A stretch of 64,000 bases of DNA, taken from the NCBI RefSeq assembly GCF_012849215.1, contig NZ_CP051682.1, positions 186,001 to 250,000 of the forward strand. Reading direction: 5' to 3'. How positions within the stretch are numbered: the stretch's first letter is position 1; the number at the start of each line of letters is the position of its first letter. The position numbers were made by a program, and so were the translations under genes. Shown here one piece after another: positions 51,163 to 60,111 of the stretch. This DNA is from Mucilaginibacter robiniae (GTDB lineage Bacteria; Bacteroidota; Bacteroidia; Sphingobacteriales; Sphingobacteriaceae). The notes under the pieces are model-generated. The model was not told where the DNA came from and did no database searches. It saw nothing but the letters and a program-made list of their open reading frames with translations.

Positions 51163-52299
51163 TTAATTTTTTTGGATGTGTATCAAACTGGCATCATCTA
51201 CCCACAGGTCAGATTGCCGCAGTAAATCATCTTTTACGTTGCCGAAGGCAGATTGGGTACTTAATAATTCAGTTATACGGTTAGCGAAATGCGTGTAATC
51301 ACTTTTACTGCCATCACCGGTATCATAATCAATCAAACCATCAGTAAACAGCAATAAACTATCATGTTCCGCTAACCTGATTTCTGTTTCCTGGTACATG
51401 CCGTCAGGGAACAGCCCTAGTAGTAAACCTGAAGATTGAATTTGACTGTACTTGCCCTCATCATAATGATAATGTAACAAAGGCAAATCGCCTGCACCAG
51501 CATAAGTAAGTTGCCCTGTTTGCCGGTCGAGCCGAACAAGTGAAAGGCTGGATAGAATATCTTTCAGAACCTGATCATAGCAAATAATTTGATTTACTTT
51601 TTGCAATATCACCGCTGTTGATAACTCCTGACTCATGATGCCAAAGCGGATGGCTGCACGTATATAGCTTAAGTAGCTAAAAGTAAAAAACCAGGCTTTC
51701 CACTTTTTACCCATAATATCGCCCAGCACAATAAACAAATAGCGTTCGTCAGCCTCAATGAAATCAATAAAGTCACCACCAGGAATATCCTGGTAATCTT
51801 GGTGCCAGAAGTTGATGGCAAAATCTGTTGATGGTGGCACATTATCAGGTACGGCTTTAATATTTAAGGCTGCAGCTGTTTTTTTAATTTCTTGTTCTGA
51901 TAACTGCCTTTGCTTATCAACTGTATTCAGCAAATTAGTGAGCTTAGCTACAATGACTGGCACCGGCGTATTTTTTACTACATAATCTACTGCTTGCAAG
52001 CTAAGCCCTGCAGTCATTAATTGTGTATCTGTTACGGCAGTTAAGAAAATGAACGGGATATCGCTAAGCGAACTCTGCTTCAACAAGTGACGTCTGAATT
52101 GGAGTCCGTTCATACCCGGCATTTCATAATCAGACAAGATTGCATCAGGCGTATTACTTTTCAACCATTGCAAGGCCTCCTGTGCCGATGGTGCAGTATG
52201 GCATTCCAATCCTGCTTGCCGAAAAGCCTGCTTTAATAATTTCAAAAACAGCACATTATCGTCAACCAACAAAATATTTTTAGGGGCACTTGCTGTCAT
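51163..52299 (-). CDS. Response regulator with SpoIIE/PP2C phosphatase output (RsbU-like)
   Basis: 378 residues. REC domain (7-125): Asp12/Asp13, phosphoacceptor Asp57 (ILSDYEMPGMNG), Lys109 (VVKNTPV). PPM/SpoIIE domain (about 160-378): metal-binding IPGGDF (172-177), GDIMGKKW (193-200), LLLFTDGLIDYD. It should dephosphorylate the STAS protein when its receiver is phosphorylated, the architecture of RssB-like/HsbR-like switches. The start lies one base beyond the stop of the upstream membrane-protein gene, so they are co-translated. The responsible kinase is not adjacent. Confidence 0.9.
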   Translation of the reverse strand: MTASAPKNILLVDDNVLFLKLLKQAFRQAGLECHTAPSAQEALQWLKSNTPDAILSDYEMPGMNGLQFRRHLLKQSSLSDIPFIFLTAVTDTQLMTAGLSLQAVDYVVKNTPVPVIVAKLTNLLNTVDKQRQLSEQEIKKTAAALNIKAVPDNVPPSTDFAINFWHQDYQDIPGGDFIDFIEADERYLFIVLGDIMGKKWKAWFFTFSYLSYIRAAIRFGIMSQELSTAVILQKVNQIICYDQVLKDILSSLSLVRLDRQTGQLTYAGAGDLPLLHYHYDEGKYSQIQSSGLLLGLFPDGMYQETEIRLAEHDSLLLFTDGLIDYDTGDGSKSDYTHFANRITELLSTQSAFGNVKDDLLRQSDLWVDDASLIHIQKN

Positions 52300-52300
52300 A

Positions 52301-52852
52301 TCAGGAGTTGGTACTTGATTTTTTGTACATCGAGCGTATAATCAAAAATATACCCGACAATATGATGAGCAACGAAATTAAGTCCATCAACGTTACACCA
52401 TCATCAGGCGAAAAATAATAGATGGTAAACATTTCAAAATAAGGAGGTGCCGGCATAATAATCATGGCAAAGCCTAAAGCAACCATCACCAACCCGATAA
52501 ACATCAAAAATAGCTTGGATAAACGTTCCCCCCGGATGTATTCTTTAGCCATTTTACTATCTAACTGATTGCCTGAAAGCAAAACGCTAAACTCATCTAA
52601 TAGCTCTGCCCTGGATGCATTTTCATCTATTTGAATATGCTTAAAAGCATCTATAGACTGTGTTTTGGAAGCAGCCAGATTGTCTAGTGCTCCGTTTAAG
52701 CGTTGTTGTAAAGCCTTTATTTTTTCGCTATCCAGCTCACTGTGGTCTAGTAAAGCTACCAACTCATCCAGCTTGTTATCAATAGTAGTTTGGCCATCAG
52801 CTGTATGCTGAATCCTGCTAATATCTTTCTCTATGTTCTGCGGCTTACCCAA
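52301..52852 (-). CDS. Membrane protein opening the partner-switching operon
   Basis: 183 residues. A helical, coiled-coil-like cytoplasmic part (about 1-110, with repeated L/I spacing), then two TM segments (112-132 and 155-175). TTG start (52852); no in-frame ATG exists near the N-terminus. Its stop is one base from the phosphatase start. No catalytic domain is seen. It may anchor the phosphatase or sense the envelope (inference). Confidence 0.65.
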   Translation of the reverse strand: MGKPQNIEKDISRIQHTADGQTTIDNKLDELVALLDHSELDSEKIKALQQRLNGALDNLAASKTQSIDAFKHIQIDENASRAELLDEFSVLLSGNQLDSKMAKEYIRGERLSKLFLMFIGLVMVALGFAMIIMPAPPYFEMFTIYYFSPDDGVTLMDLISLLIILSGIFLIIRSMYKKSSTNS

Positions 52853-52912
52853 TGTAAAGTAATATTTTCAACACCAAACTTTTACAGCCTGAATACCGTA
52901 AAATCACGAAAA

Positions 52913-53824
52913 ATGAAAAGTGTTAGCATCATTACGGTTAATTACAACCAAAGTTACGTTACCGAACAACTTTTATCCTCTATTTATGCTACTAACACCT
53001 ACGCGGCTATGGAAATTATTGTGGTAGATAATGCCAGCAAAGAAAACCCAGTACCCGCCTGGAAGGATAAATACCCCGAGCTCACCTTTATAAGATCGGA
53101 AACCAATTTGGGCTTTGCAGGAGGTAACAACTTGGGCGTTAAAGCAGCTAGCGGCGATTACCTGTTCTTTGTGAATAATGACACTGAATTTACGACCAAT
53201 CTAGTTTCCACATTAGTTAAGGTTTTAGATGAACATGACAAGGTGGGTATGGTATCACCCAAAATCAGGTATTTTGATCAACCGAGCATGCTGCAATACG
53301 TGGGCTTTACTCCCATGAACTACTATACCATGCGCAATCGGTGTATTGGTCAGTTTGAAACTGATAATGGCCAGTATGATCATACAGCAGGCACAACCGG
53401 TTATATACATGGTGCCGCCATGATGGTACGCCGCGAAGCAATGGAGAAAGGCGGATTGATGGCTGAAAACTTCTTCTTGTATTATGAAGAGATGGATTGG
53501 TGCGATCACATCCGCCGGGCAGGTTACCAAATTTGGTTTGAGCCTTCGGCATTGATTTACCATAAAGAATCAGTATCGGTGGGGCGGGTAAGCGGCTTGA
53601 AAGAATACTTTATGAACCGTAACCGTCTGTTGTTTATACGGCGTAACGCACCGCTTACAGCACGCTTATTTTTCTACACCTATTTTACGTTGCTCGTAGT
53701 ACCACGCAATATCATCAATTATGCCCGTAAGGGTTACAAAGGTTTCACCAGCCTGTTATTACGTGCCATATGGTGGAACATCACGGAAAGTAAAGACAGC
53801 AAAAATTTAGGATATCCTTTTTAA
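52913..53824 (+). CDS. Family 2 glycosyltransferase, rhamnosyltransferase-like
   Basis: 303 residues from ATG 52913 (MKSVSIITVNYNQS). GT-A motifs: IIVVDNASKENP, FAGGNNLGVKAASGDYLFFVNNDTEF (DxD-like NNDTE), and ENFFLYYEEMDWCDHIRRAGYQIWF, the WbbL-type rhamnosyltransferase signature. C-terminal hydrophobic helix (LFFYTYFTLLVVPRNIINY) may attach it to the membrane. Upstream codons to 52790 overlap the divergent gene and are not used. The next gene starts four bases after its stop. Confidence 0.88.
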   Translation: MKSVSIITVNYNQSYVTEQLLSSIYATNTYAAMEIIVVDNASKENPVPAWKDKYPELTFIRSETNLGFAGGNNLGVKAASGDYLFFVNNDTEFTTNLVSTLVKVLDEHDKVGMVSPKIRYFDQPSMLQYVGFTPMNYYTMRNRCIGQFETDNGQYDHTAGTTGYIHGAAMMVRREAMEKGGLMAENFFLYYEEMDWCDHIRRAGYQIWFEPSALIYHKESVSVGRVSGLKEYFMNRNRLLFIRRNAPLTARLFFYTYFTLLVVPRNIINYARKGYKGFTSLLLRAIWWNITESKDSKNLGYPF

Positions 53825-53827
53825 TAT

Positions 53828-55018
53828 ATGAAGATACTACTTTGGCTTAGCCTGTTTATTGTTTTTTATGCCTTTTTTGGTTACGGCATATTGTTATTTG
53901 TTATTATTAAGATAAAACGTATACTGCGGGGTAAACCTGTAATACCTACGGTTACTCATGATAATCAGCTACCTACTTGCACTCTGGTAGTAGCGGCTTA
54001 CAATGAAGAAAGCTTCATGCCTGAAAAAATACAGAACACACTGGCTCTGCACTATCCGGCAGGCAAGCTCAACTTTGTATTTATTACCGATGGCTCATCA
54101 GACCGTACTCCTGATATTATTGCTGCTTACCCGCAAATCACTTTGTTACACCGGCCTGAGCGGCGGGGTAAAATAGCTGCGGTGCACCGTGCTATGAATG
54201 CTGTAAACAGCGACGTAGTGGTATTTACCGATGCTAATACGTACTTGAATACCGATGCTCTAATTAACATTTGCCGGCATTATCAAGATGCAAACGTTGG
54301 TGCTGTAGCTGGCGAAAAACGTGTTATGGTAGATGAAACAGCCGATGCTACGGCCGGTGAAGGTTTTTATTGGAAGTATGAATCAAAACTAAAAACCTGG
54401 GACTCGGAGTTATACACCGTTGTAGGTGCAGCAGGTGAATTATTCAGTATTAAAACTCAATTATATAAGCCTGTATCAGAAACTGCCATTCTGGATGATT
54501 TTATGATTTCGTTACTAGTAGCTAAAGATGGTTATCGAGTAATTTACGAACCTAATGCTTATGCTCAGGAAACCTCATCAGCCAATGTACAGGAAGAACT
54601 TAAACGTAAAATACGCATTGCTGCGGGTGGCTTGCAATCTATTATTTGGCTCAAAAGCTTACTTAATTTTTTCCGCACACCTTTACTCTCCTTCCAGTAC
54701 ATCAGTCACCGCGTATTGCGCTGGACGGTAGTTCCCTTCTTAATGCTGTTCGCCTTAGCACTAAACATTGCTATTGTAATAGATGGTGGTAATTGGTTGT
54801 ACCAATTATTATTAGCCGGACAGGTTGCATTTTACACCATGGCCTTAGCCGGATGGTTGCTGGAGCAACGCAAGGTTAAAGTGAAATTGCTTTTTATTCC
54901 CTATTACTTCTGCATGATGAATTACGCCGTAATTCGAGGCATATTCCGCTATTTTGCTGGTACACAAAGTGCCGCATGGGAAAAAGCTCAACGTAAACAA
55001 GTTATAGTAAACAGTTAA
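53828..55018 (+). CDS. Membrane-bound family 2 glycosyltransferase
   Basis: 396 residues. One N-terminal TM (about 4-28), a GT2 domain (CTLVVAAYNEES; FITDGSSDRTPDI; VVFTDANTYL with DAN as the metal site; LDDFMISLLVAKDGYR), then the KRKIRIAAGGLQSI segment in place of QxxRW, and three C-terminal TMs (about 298-320, 326-346, 355-375). A processive or lipid-linked sugar transferase. Four bases after the preceding gene. Confidence 0.88.
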   Translation: MKILLWLSLFIVFYAFFGYGILLFVIIKIKRILRGKPVIPTVTHDNQLPTCTLVVAAYNEESFMPEKIQNTLALHYPAGKLNFVFITDGSSDRTPDIIAAYPQITLLHRPERRGKIAAVHRAMNAVNSDVVVFTDANTYLNTDALINICRHYQDANVGAVAGEKRVMVDETADATAGEGFYWKYESKLKTWDSELYTVVGAAGELFSIKTQLYKPVSETAILDDFMISLLVAKDGYRVIYEPNAYAQETSSANVQEELKRKIRIAAGGLQSIIWLKSLLNFFRTPLLSFQYISHRVLRWTVVPFLMLFALALNIAIVIDGGNWLYQLLLAGQVAFYTMALAGWLLEQRKVKVKLLFIPYYFCMMNYAVIRGIFRYFAGTQSAAWEKAQRKQVIVNS

Positions 55019-55031
55019 GCTACACGTATCC

Positions 55032-55646
55032 ATGTCATTAAAAGAATCGATTAAGAATAATCCGTCATTAAAAAAGCTGGTGCACCGCTTGCTTATTCCA
55101 CAAGGCGAAGCAAGGCCCAGGTTGTGGGTTAAGTACCTGGTGAACCCTATATTACATAAACATGGCAAAGGTTCTAAAGTACGGCGACGCACCCGAATAG
55201 ATGTACTGCCTTTTAACCGGTTTGAATTAGGCAAGAACTCCGTTATTGAAGATTTTTGCACCATTAATAATGGGGTTGGCGATGTACTCATTGGCGATAA
55301 TTCTCTCATCGGTATGAGTAACGTAATTATTGGCCCCGTAACCATTGGCAACAACGTTATATTTGCACAAAACATTGTAGTAAGCGCCTTAAACCATGAG
55401 TACCGAGATATTAACGTACCCATACAAGCTCAAAATGTAATTACCGCACCCATTGTTGTGGAAGATGATTGCTGGATAGCTGCTAATGCGGTTATTACAG
55501 CCGGTACCACCATTGGCAAACATAGTGTTGTAGCTGCTAATGCTGTAGTTACTAAAAGCATTCCACCCTACTCAGTAGCTGCAGGTAATCCGGCTAAGGT
55601 TATCAAACGATATGACTTTGAAAAACAAGAATGGGTAAGATGTTAA
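55032..55646 (+). CDS. Left-handed beta-helix acyltransferase
   Basis: 204 residues with hexapeptide repeats (GKNSVIEDFCTINNGVGDVL, IGDNSLIGMSNVIIGPVTIGNNVIF, VVEDDCWIAANAVITAGTTIGKHSVVAANAVVTKSIP) and the AGNPAKVI end. His in SALNHEYRDI is the likely catalytic base. O-acetyltransferase of the WbbJ/CysE-like type, modifying a sugar or nucleotide sugar (an N-acetyltransferase finishing the FdtA/FdtB pathway is also possible). 13 bases after the GT2 gene. Confidence 0.88.
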   Translation: MSLKESIKNNPSLKKLVHRLLIPQGEARPRLWVKYLVNPILHKHGKGSKVRRRTRIDVLPFNRFELGKNSVIEDFCTINNGVGDVLIGDNSLIGMSNVIIGPVTIGNNVIFAQNIVVSALNHEYRDINVPIQAQNVITAPIVVEDDCWIAANAVITAGTTIGKHSVVAANAVVTKSIPPYSVAAGNPAKVIKRYDFEKQEWVRC

Positions 55647-55806
55647 ATATGTATTTAGCATTTTACTATTAATTATACACTGATTTAACTTTTCAATACG
55701 GTTATGCCTACACGGATAGTTGTAGTTAATAGAGTAACTTCCGATAACAATAAATAATGCTATCTACTTGTAAATACATTTAAACACTTTAAAAATGTTA
55801 TAAACT

Positions 55807-55839
55807 AAAAAGGGCCCAAGATTAATCTTGAGCCTTTTT
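55807..55839. terminator. Hairpin terminator between convergent genes
   Basis: AAAAAGG...CAAGATT paired with AATCTTG...CCTTTTT with one bulge; T-tract on the right, A-tract on the left. Confidence 0.7.
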
Positions 55840-55861
55840 GTATAATTACTACTATAATATT

Positions 55862-57064
55862 TTAAACGTTTTCCTTCTGTAGCAGTGCCGGAATGGTTTT
55901 CAGTATAAGTTTTATATCCTTGCCTAAACTGTGGTTTTGAGCATAAACATTGTCGAGCATTAAACGTTCTTCTTCGCTCATGTCACCTTTACCCCGCTTT
56001 TCAACCTGCCATAAACCAGTAATGCCAGCAGGTGCATGAAAGCGTAAAGCATATTTATCAGTCGTTAACTTTTCAGCTTCATATAAAGGTAAAGGCCGGT
56101 TACCTACAATACTCATATCTCCAATAAATACATTCCAGAGTTGAGGGAGTTCATCAATACTGGTATTACGGATAAAGTTACCTACACGGGTTATACGCGG
56201 ATCGTTCTTGATTTTAAAGAATGCGGAACCGGCATTATGCTTTTTACTATCCATATATTCTTTCTCGCACCAATGCACTTTATCAGCATATATCGGGAAC
56301 TGACATTTACCTGCGCCCTGACACTCAGCACATAGATGAGCGGTATTTTCTTCTACTTTTTTCTCAGTCTTTGCTGCCGCATCTGTATCATATTGGTTTA
56401 GGTGTTTTAAGTCTTTCAAACGCTGATCTGCATTTACATACATCGACCTAAACTTGTAGAATTTAAACACTTGATAACCGGTACCTACCCGTAGTGAGTA
56501 ATAAAAAGCCGGCCCTTTCGATTCCAGTTTGATTAAGATATAAATCAGTAAAAAAATAGGAGAAAGGCACAATAACGCAAAGCCTGAAAAGATAATATCA
56601 AACGCGCGCTTATTAGATGGTATGCTATAAGCTGCTGTAGCTTGCTGCTGGATATTATTTTTTAAGTCACCCCAACGGTCAATCATGAAGTTGACCCTGG
56701 TTTCAATATTTTTAGTTTTAACTGGCAGTTTGAAAACATCGGCAATGCCGGCGTTAAGTGCCAACCTACGCAGATTGCTGTTAAAATGATTAACAATCAA
56801 AAAGAATGGAACGTTGTTTAAGCCATTTTTTTGAAACGTTTCCAACAATGTTATACCTGATGAGGCTAATACCTCATCCTGAGAGATAATGGCTGCAATG
56901 TTCAGATCGCCAGCTTCCCAAGCTGTAAACATCTGCATACCATTTTTAAAATGCATCAATTGCCTGTCCTGAAAATCACATTCGTTTATAGAGATCGTCA
57001 GTTCATCATCAAGATTAATTAAGGCAATAACTTGCCTTTTAGCGGTCAACGTATCTGCACTCAT
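55862..57064 (-). CDS. Phosphoglycosyl transferase (WcaJ/PglC type) with pseudo-receiver and four-Cys insert
   Basis: 400 residues from ATG 57064. Residues 1-130 resemble a receiver fold without phosphorylation site (AAIISQDEV where Asp is expected; FKLPV keeps the Lys-x-Pro). The bacterial sugar transferase domain starts near 153: re-entrant helix AFDIIFSGFALLCLSPIFLLIYILIK, KFYKFRSM, the DE catalytic dyad in SIDELPQLWN (304/305), and GITGLWQV. An insert of about 55 residues between FRSM and the dyad carries Cys245, Cys248, Cys254 and Cys266 (HLCAECQ, KC, WCEK), a likely metal or disulfide site. The enzyme transfers the first sugar phosphate to undecaprenyl phosphate. Response regulator directly upstream. 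Confidence 0.88.
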   Translation of the reverse strand: MSADTLTAKRQVIALINLDDELTISINECDFQDRQLMHFKNGMQMFTAWEAGDLNIAAIISQDEVLASSGITLLETFQKNGLNNVPFFLIVNHFNSNLRRLALNAGIADVFKLPVKTKNIETRVNFMIDRWGDLKNNIQQQATAAYSIPSNKRAFDIIFSGFALLCLSPIFLLIYILIKLESKGPAFYYSLRVGTGYQVFKFYKFRSMYVNADQRLKDLKHLNQYDTDAAAKTEKKVEENTAHLCAECQGAGKCQFPIYADKVHWCEKEYMDSKKHNAGSAFFKIKNDPRITRVGNFIRNTSIDELPQLWNVFIGDMSIVGNRPLPLYEAEKLTTDKYALRFHAPAGITGLWQVEKRGKGDMSEEERLMLDNVYAQNHSLGKDIKLILKTIPALLQKENV

Positions 57065-57081
57065 TATCAAGTTTCAACAAA

Positions 57082-57534
57082 TTATTTTCCTATTCTTCTC
57101 AATATAACTCTAACGCGTGCTTCCAGTTCGGCCGGGTTAAAAGGCTTTACGATGAAATCATCTGCACCGGTATTTAAGCATCTTACTCTCACCTCTGAAC
57201 TGTCTTCACCTGATACGATAATAACCGGAATAGATTTAAAAAAATCACTACTTTGAATTTGTTTAATAAAGTCCAATCCACTTAAATTAGGAGTATTTAA
57301 GTCTGATATAACCAAATCAGGGATGTTACCATTTTGCAAAAATGATAAGGCATCCAACGCGGTCGGACATATTTCAATTTCGTAAGCTTTACTCAAAAAC
57401 TTTTTGAGTATCAATTGCATATAATTATCATCTTCAATAACCAAGATTTTGGCCTGAGCGGTATCGGAGAATCCCATAGAAGCGGATTTGCTGTGATTTG
57501 TTGTATTAAAAAGGTTATTAAAAACAGGTACCAT
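57082..57534 (-). CDS. Single-domain response regulator upstream of the sugar-phosphate transferase
   Basis: 150 residues with a 26-residue N-terminal extension. KILVIEDDNYMQ, phosphoacceptor Asp in DLVISDLNTPNLSGLDF, Ser/Thr in IIVSGED, Lys in IVKPFNP: a complete, apparently active receiver. No output domain. It lies 17 bases upstream of the transferase that itself carries an inactive receiver fold, suggesting that the two dimerise or that this protein controls the transferase (inference). Confidence 0.88.
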   Translation of the reverse strand: MVPVFNNLFNTTNHSKSASMGFSDTAQAKILVIEDDNYMQLILKKFLSKAYEIEICPTALDALSFLQNGNIPDLVISDLNTPNLSGLDFIKQIQSSDFFKSIPVIIVSGEDSSEVRVRCLNTGADDFIVKPFNPAELEARVRVILRRIGK

Positions 57535-57597
57535 AGGTGATGTATTTTACCTGTAATACGAGAGTTAATACTATAAGGTTGTATAAATAGGAAAATG

Positions 57598-58401
57598 TTA
57601 AATATTAAACAATCGCTTTATACGCTTAATAATACCTTTCCATAAGCCACCATCAATCTGTATTCGGCGGTCTGTTGTCCATACAATAGCATTAGGGCGT
57701 GTAACGCGGTATAATTTACCAAAGCCTTTCCCTTTCAGCTTCAAGGCCAGGTAACCATCTTCATTGGTGCCCGGTGGATGGTTAAAGCCATCAACCTGCA
57801 ACCCTTGTTCGCGCCTGAAACCTGAATTGAAACCATACACGTTAACTGCTTCAGATTTAAACAACTTGTTATAAAAACGTGTTAAATCGGCTACGTACTC
57901 ATAAAAAAAGTAGGTAAACCGCCCGGTACTCCCTACCGGAACAAAAGCAAAGCGGCCGTAAGTAATAGCCACTTTTTTACTTTCATCAGCCAGAGGCTTT
58001 ATCATTTCCTCAATCCAATCTTTCGGATAAATGGTGTCTGCATCAGCATTTAATATATACTTACCCGTAGCTTGTGCCAACCCTGTATTACGCGCAGGTG
58101 TAATACCTTGAGTAGTTTCCAGAATACATTTTACCCCACACGCTTTTACCAAAGCTTCTGTATTATCTTTTGAGTTGTTGTTGACTACTACTATCTCTAC
58201 CGATCTGCCGGTTATATTACTACAAAGTGAGGCTAATGTAGGCACAATGGTGCTTTCTTCATTATAAGCCGGCATTACTATTGATACTTCGGGTGTACCT
58301 TTATACAATTGGTTATAAGCTTCCTTTACCTGTTCGGGCTGGGGTTGCGTAGTGCCTGTTATGTAGTTAACGATATAGGCTGGTATCTGCAAGGGTCTCA
58401 T
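57598..58401 (-). CDS. Family 2 glycosyltransferase
   Basis: 267 residues, GT-A: VSIVMPAYNEESTIVPTLASL, EIVVVNNNSKDNTEAL, GITPARNTGLAQATGKYILNADADTIYPKDWIEEM (DAD metal site). No QxxRW. C-terminal Arg/Lys-rich tail. Begins MRPLQIPAYIVNYI; probably membrane-associated. It is separated from the response-regulator gene by 63 bases and could be its first operon gene. Confidence 0.86.
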   Translation of the reverse strand: MRPLQIPAYIVNYITGTTQPQPEQVKEAYNQLYKGTPEVSIVMPAYNEESTIVPTLASLCSNITGRSVEIVVVNNNSKDNTEALVKACGVKCILETTQGITPARNTGLAQATGKYILNADADTIYPKDWIEEMIKPLADESKKVAITYGRFAFVPVGSTGRFTYFFYEYVADLTRFYNKLFKSEAVNVYGFNSGFRREQGLQVDGFNHPPGTNEDGYLALKLKGKGFGKLYRVTRPNAIVWTTDRRIQIDGGLWKGIIKRIKRLFNI

Positions 58402-58613
58402 AAAAGCACCAAATTATAATTTGAAATTTCTGTATCTATAATCGGCAACTGTATCTAATTGGCTTTAATAAGAATTTCAAGCTATATATAGATCATTAAC
58501 AGCTGCAAAACATGCATTATACGTACATAGCCGGCTAAAAGTCATTCAAAATGTTAAAATAAATTACAAATGCTTTAGGCAGAGTTATAACAACACCATT
58601 CATGAAATAGCCG

Positions 58614-58621
58614 TACCTTTG
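58614..58621 (+). promoter_or_regulatory. Promoter -7 element (TAnnTTTG) of surE
   Basis: TACCTTTG, exact consensus match; ATG of surE only seven bases past it, so the leader is nearly absent. Confidence 0.65.
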
Positions 58622-58628
58622 CTAACCT

Positions 58629-59402
58629 ATGAAAAAGCAGAAGCCTACTATTTTGGTTGTGAATGATGATGGCATTACTGCCCCGGGCATTAAAGCCTTA
58701 ATTAACGTAATGAAGGAACTGGGAAGAGTTGTTGTGGTAGCGCCCGACAGCCCTCAATCGGGTATGGGGCATGCCATTACTATCGGTAAACCTTTACGAC
58801 TAGACCAAGTTGAAATATATGCCGATACTGAAATGTATAGATGCTCGGGTACACCGGCCGATTGTGTAAAAATGGCAAAAAGCATCATATTCAAAGGTTC
58901 AAAACCGGATTTGTGCGTATCGGGCATAAATCATGGTTTAAACAACTCGATTAATGTTTTATACTCCGGCACCCTATCCGCGGCAGTTGAAGGGGCTATT
59001 GAGGGTATACCATCTATAGGCTTTTCATTAGATGATTACACCTTACAGGCTAACTTTGAGCCGTGTCTGAAGTATATAAAGAATATTGCCGAGCAGGTGC
59101 TTACTAATGGCTTGCCACCGGCTACCCTGCTGAATGTAAATTTCCCGAACAAGGCAGACCTGAAAGGCGTAAAGATATGTCGCCAAGCCCATGCCAAGTG
59201 GGCAGAGGAATTTGACGAACGAGTTGATCCGCACGGCAGGCCTTACTATTGGTTAACCGGAGTATTCGAATTAAATGATAATGGTGAAGATACTGACGTT
59301 TGGGCGCTGGAAAACAATTATGTATCGGTAGTACCGGTACAATTTGATATGACAGCTCATCATGCCATACCACTATTGAATAATTGGGTGTTTACAAACT
59401 AA
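58629..59402 (+). CDS. surE: 5'/3'-nucleotidase SurE
   Basis: 257 residues. ILVVNDDGITAPGIKALINVM with Asp13/Asp14 as metal ligands, SPQSGMGHAITI, CSGTPADCVKMA and VSGINHGLNNSINVLYSGTLSAAVEG are the SurE signature motifs. Divalent-metal-dependent nucleotidase/phosphatase, often linked to stationary-phase survival. Followed by a hairpin; the lpxB gene lies about 1 kb further on. Confidence 0.96.
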   Translation: MKKQKPTILVVNDDGITAPGIKALINVMKELGRVVVVAPDSPQSGMGHAITIGKPLRLDQVEIYADTEMYRCSGTPADCVKMAKSIIFKGSKPDLCVSGINHGLNNSINVLYSGTLSAAVEGAIEGIPSIGFSLDDYTLQANFEPCLKYIKNIAEQVLTNGLPPATLLNVNFPNKADLKGVKICRQAHAKWAEEFDERVDPHGRPYYWLTGVFELNDNGEDTDVWALENNYVSVVPVQFDMTAHHAIPLLNNWVFTN

Positions 59403-59407
59403 TCAAT

Positions 59408-59447
59408 TAAAGCCCCAATTATTACTTAACAGTAGCTTGGGGCTTTA
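59408..59447 (+). terminator. Rho-independent terminator after surE
   Basis: TAAAGCCCCAA with TTGGGGCTTTA, 18-nt loop, followed by TTATTA. Lies between convergent genes. Confidence 0.7.
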
Positions 59448-59470
59448 TTATAAATTGACTTAAAGTTATA

Positions 59471-60043
59471 TTATTGTATATTTTCCAGGTTCAAGTCAAT
59501 ACCATAAGGGCCACCTTCCATTTTACAGATTAGCGGAAAACCCGGATTATTCAGTACCCATATTTTAGTTTTTCCATTTGACGTTATTGCATAAAACACA
59601 TCGGCTTCTTTGTCATTAATTTTGTAAGGAGTTGCAGATGTATCTGCTACAACATTAAACGTTTGCTTGTTTAACGTAAAAGTCTTATTATTTACTAAGC
59701 TGTTAAAGGTGTCTTTTGATAGGAAAGCCATAGTTTCATCATCCTTCAGCTTTGTTACCGGGTCCATACCAGGTTCTTTAATAGCCATTTTAGTACCACT
59801 TTGCACTCCTTTGGCTGATATTTCATACATGCCATTGCCAAACCCAGGAATTGCCCATTTTAGTTGAACAGGCGGCGTAAGGCTAACCAAAGTAAAACTA
59901 GCTGGTACCCGCTGACCGGCATTACGCGCATACGCAGTGTAATTGAATACAGTTCCAGCTTTAATTTGCGGTACATATTTTTGTGCGAAGCCTGCACAAG
60001 TTATCATCAGTAATGATATTGATGTAAAAAGAGTTTTAATCAT
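59471..60043 (-). CDS. Exported hypothetical protein
   Basis: 190 residues with signal peptide (FTSISLLMITCAGFA-QKY). The mature part is beta-rich (GTVFNYTAYARNAGQRVPASFTLVSL; KIWVLNNPGFPLICKMEGG). No known family recognised; a periplasmic or outer-membrane-associated protein. Convergent with surE, divergent from the next gene. Confidence 0.68.
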   Translation of the reverse strand: MIKTLFTSISLLMITCAGFAQKYVPQIKAGTVFNYTAYARNAGQRVPASFTLVSLTPPVQLKWAIPGFGNGMYEISAKGVQSGTKMAIKEPGMDPVTKLKDDETMAFLSKDTFNSLVNNKTFTLNKQTFNVVADTSATPYKINDKEADVFYAITSNGKTKIWVLNNPGFPLICKMEGGPYGIDLNLENIQ

Positions 60044-60094
60044 GGTTGTTTGTTAATATAATATCTAAAATAACATAAAAAGAGAATACCGTTG

Positions 60095-60102
60095 TACTTT
60101 TG
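60095..60102 (+). promoter_or_regulatory. Promoter -7 element (TAnnTTTG)
   Basis: TACTTTTG, exact match; the ATG at 60112 follows nine bases later. Confidence 0.6.
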
Positions 60103-60111
60103 CACAACATT

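Noticed and set aside
52790..52912. Upstream in-frame extension of the rhamnosyltransferase-like gene
   Set aside because: Overlaps the divergent membrane-protein gene; the conserved domain begins at the ATG at 52913.
57598..58401. Considered as dolichol-phosphate mannosyltransferase
   Set aside because: Has GT2 motifs only; no C-terminal membrane region or family-specific motif.
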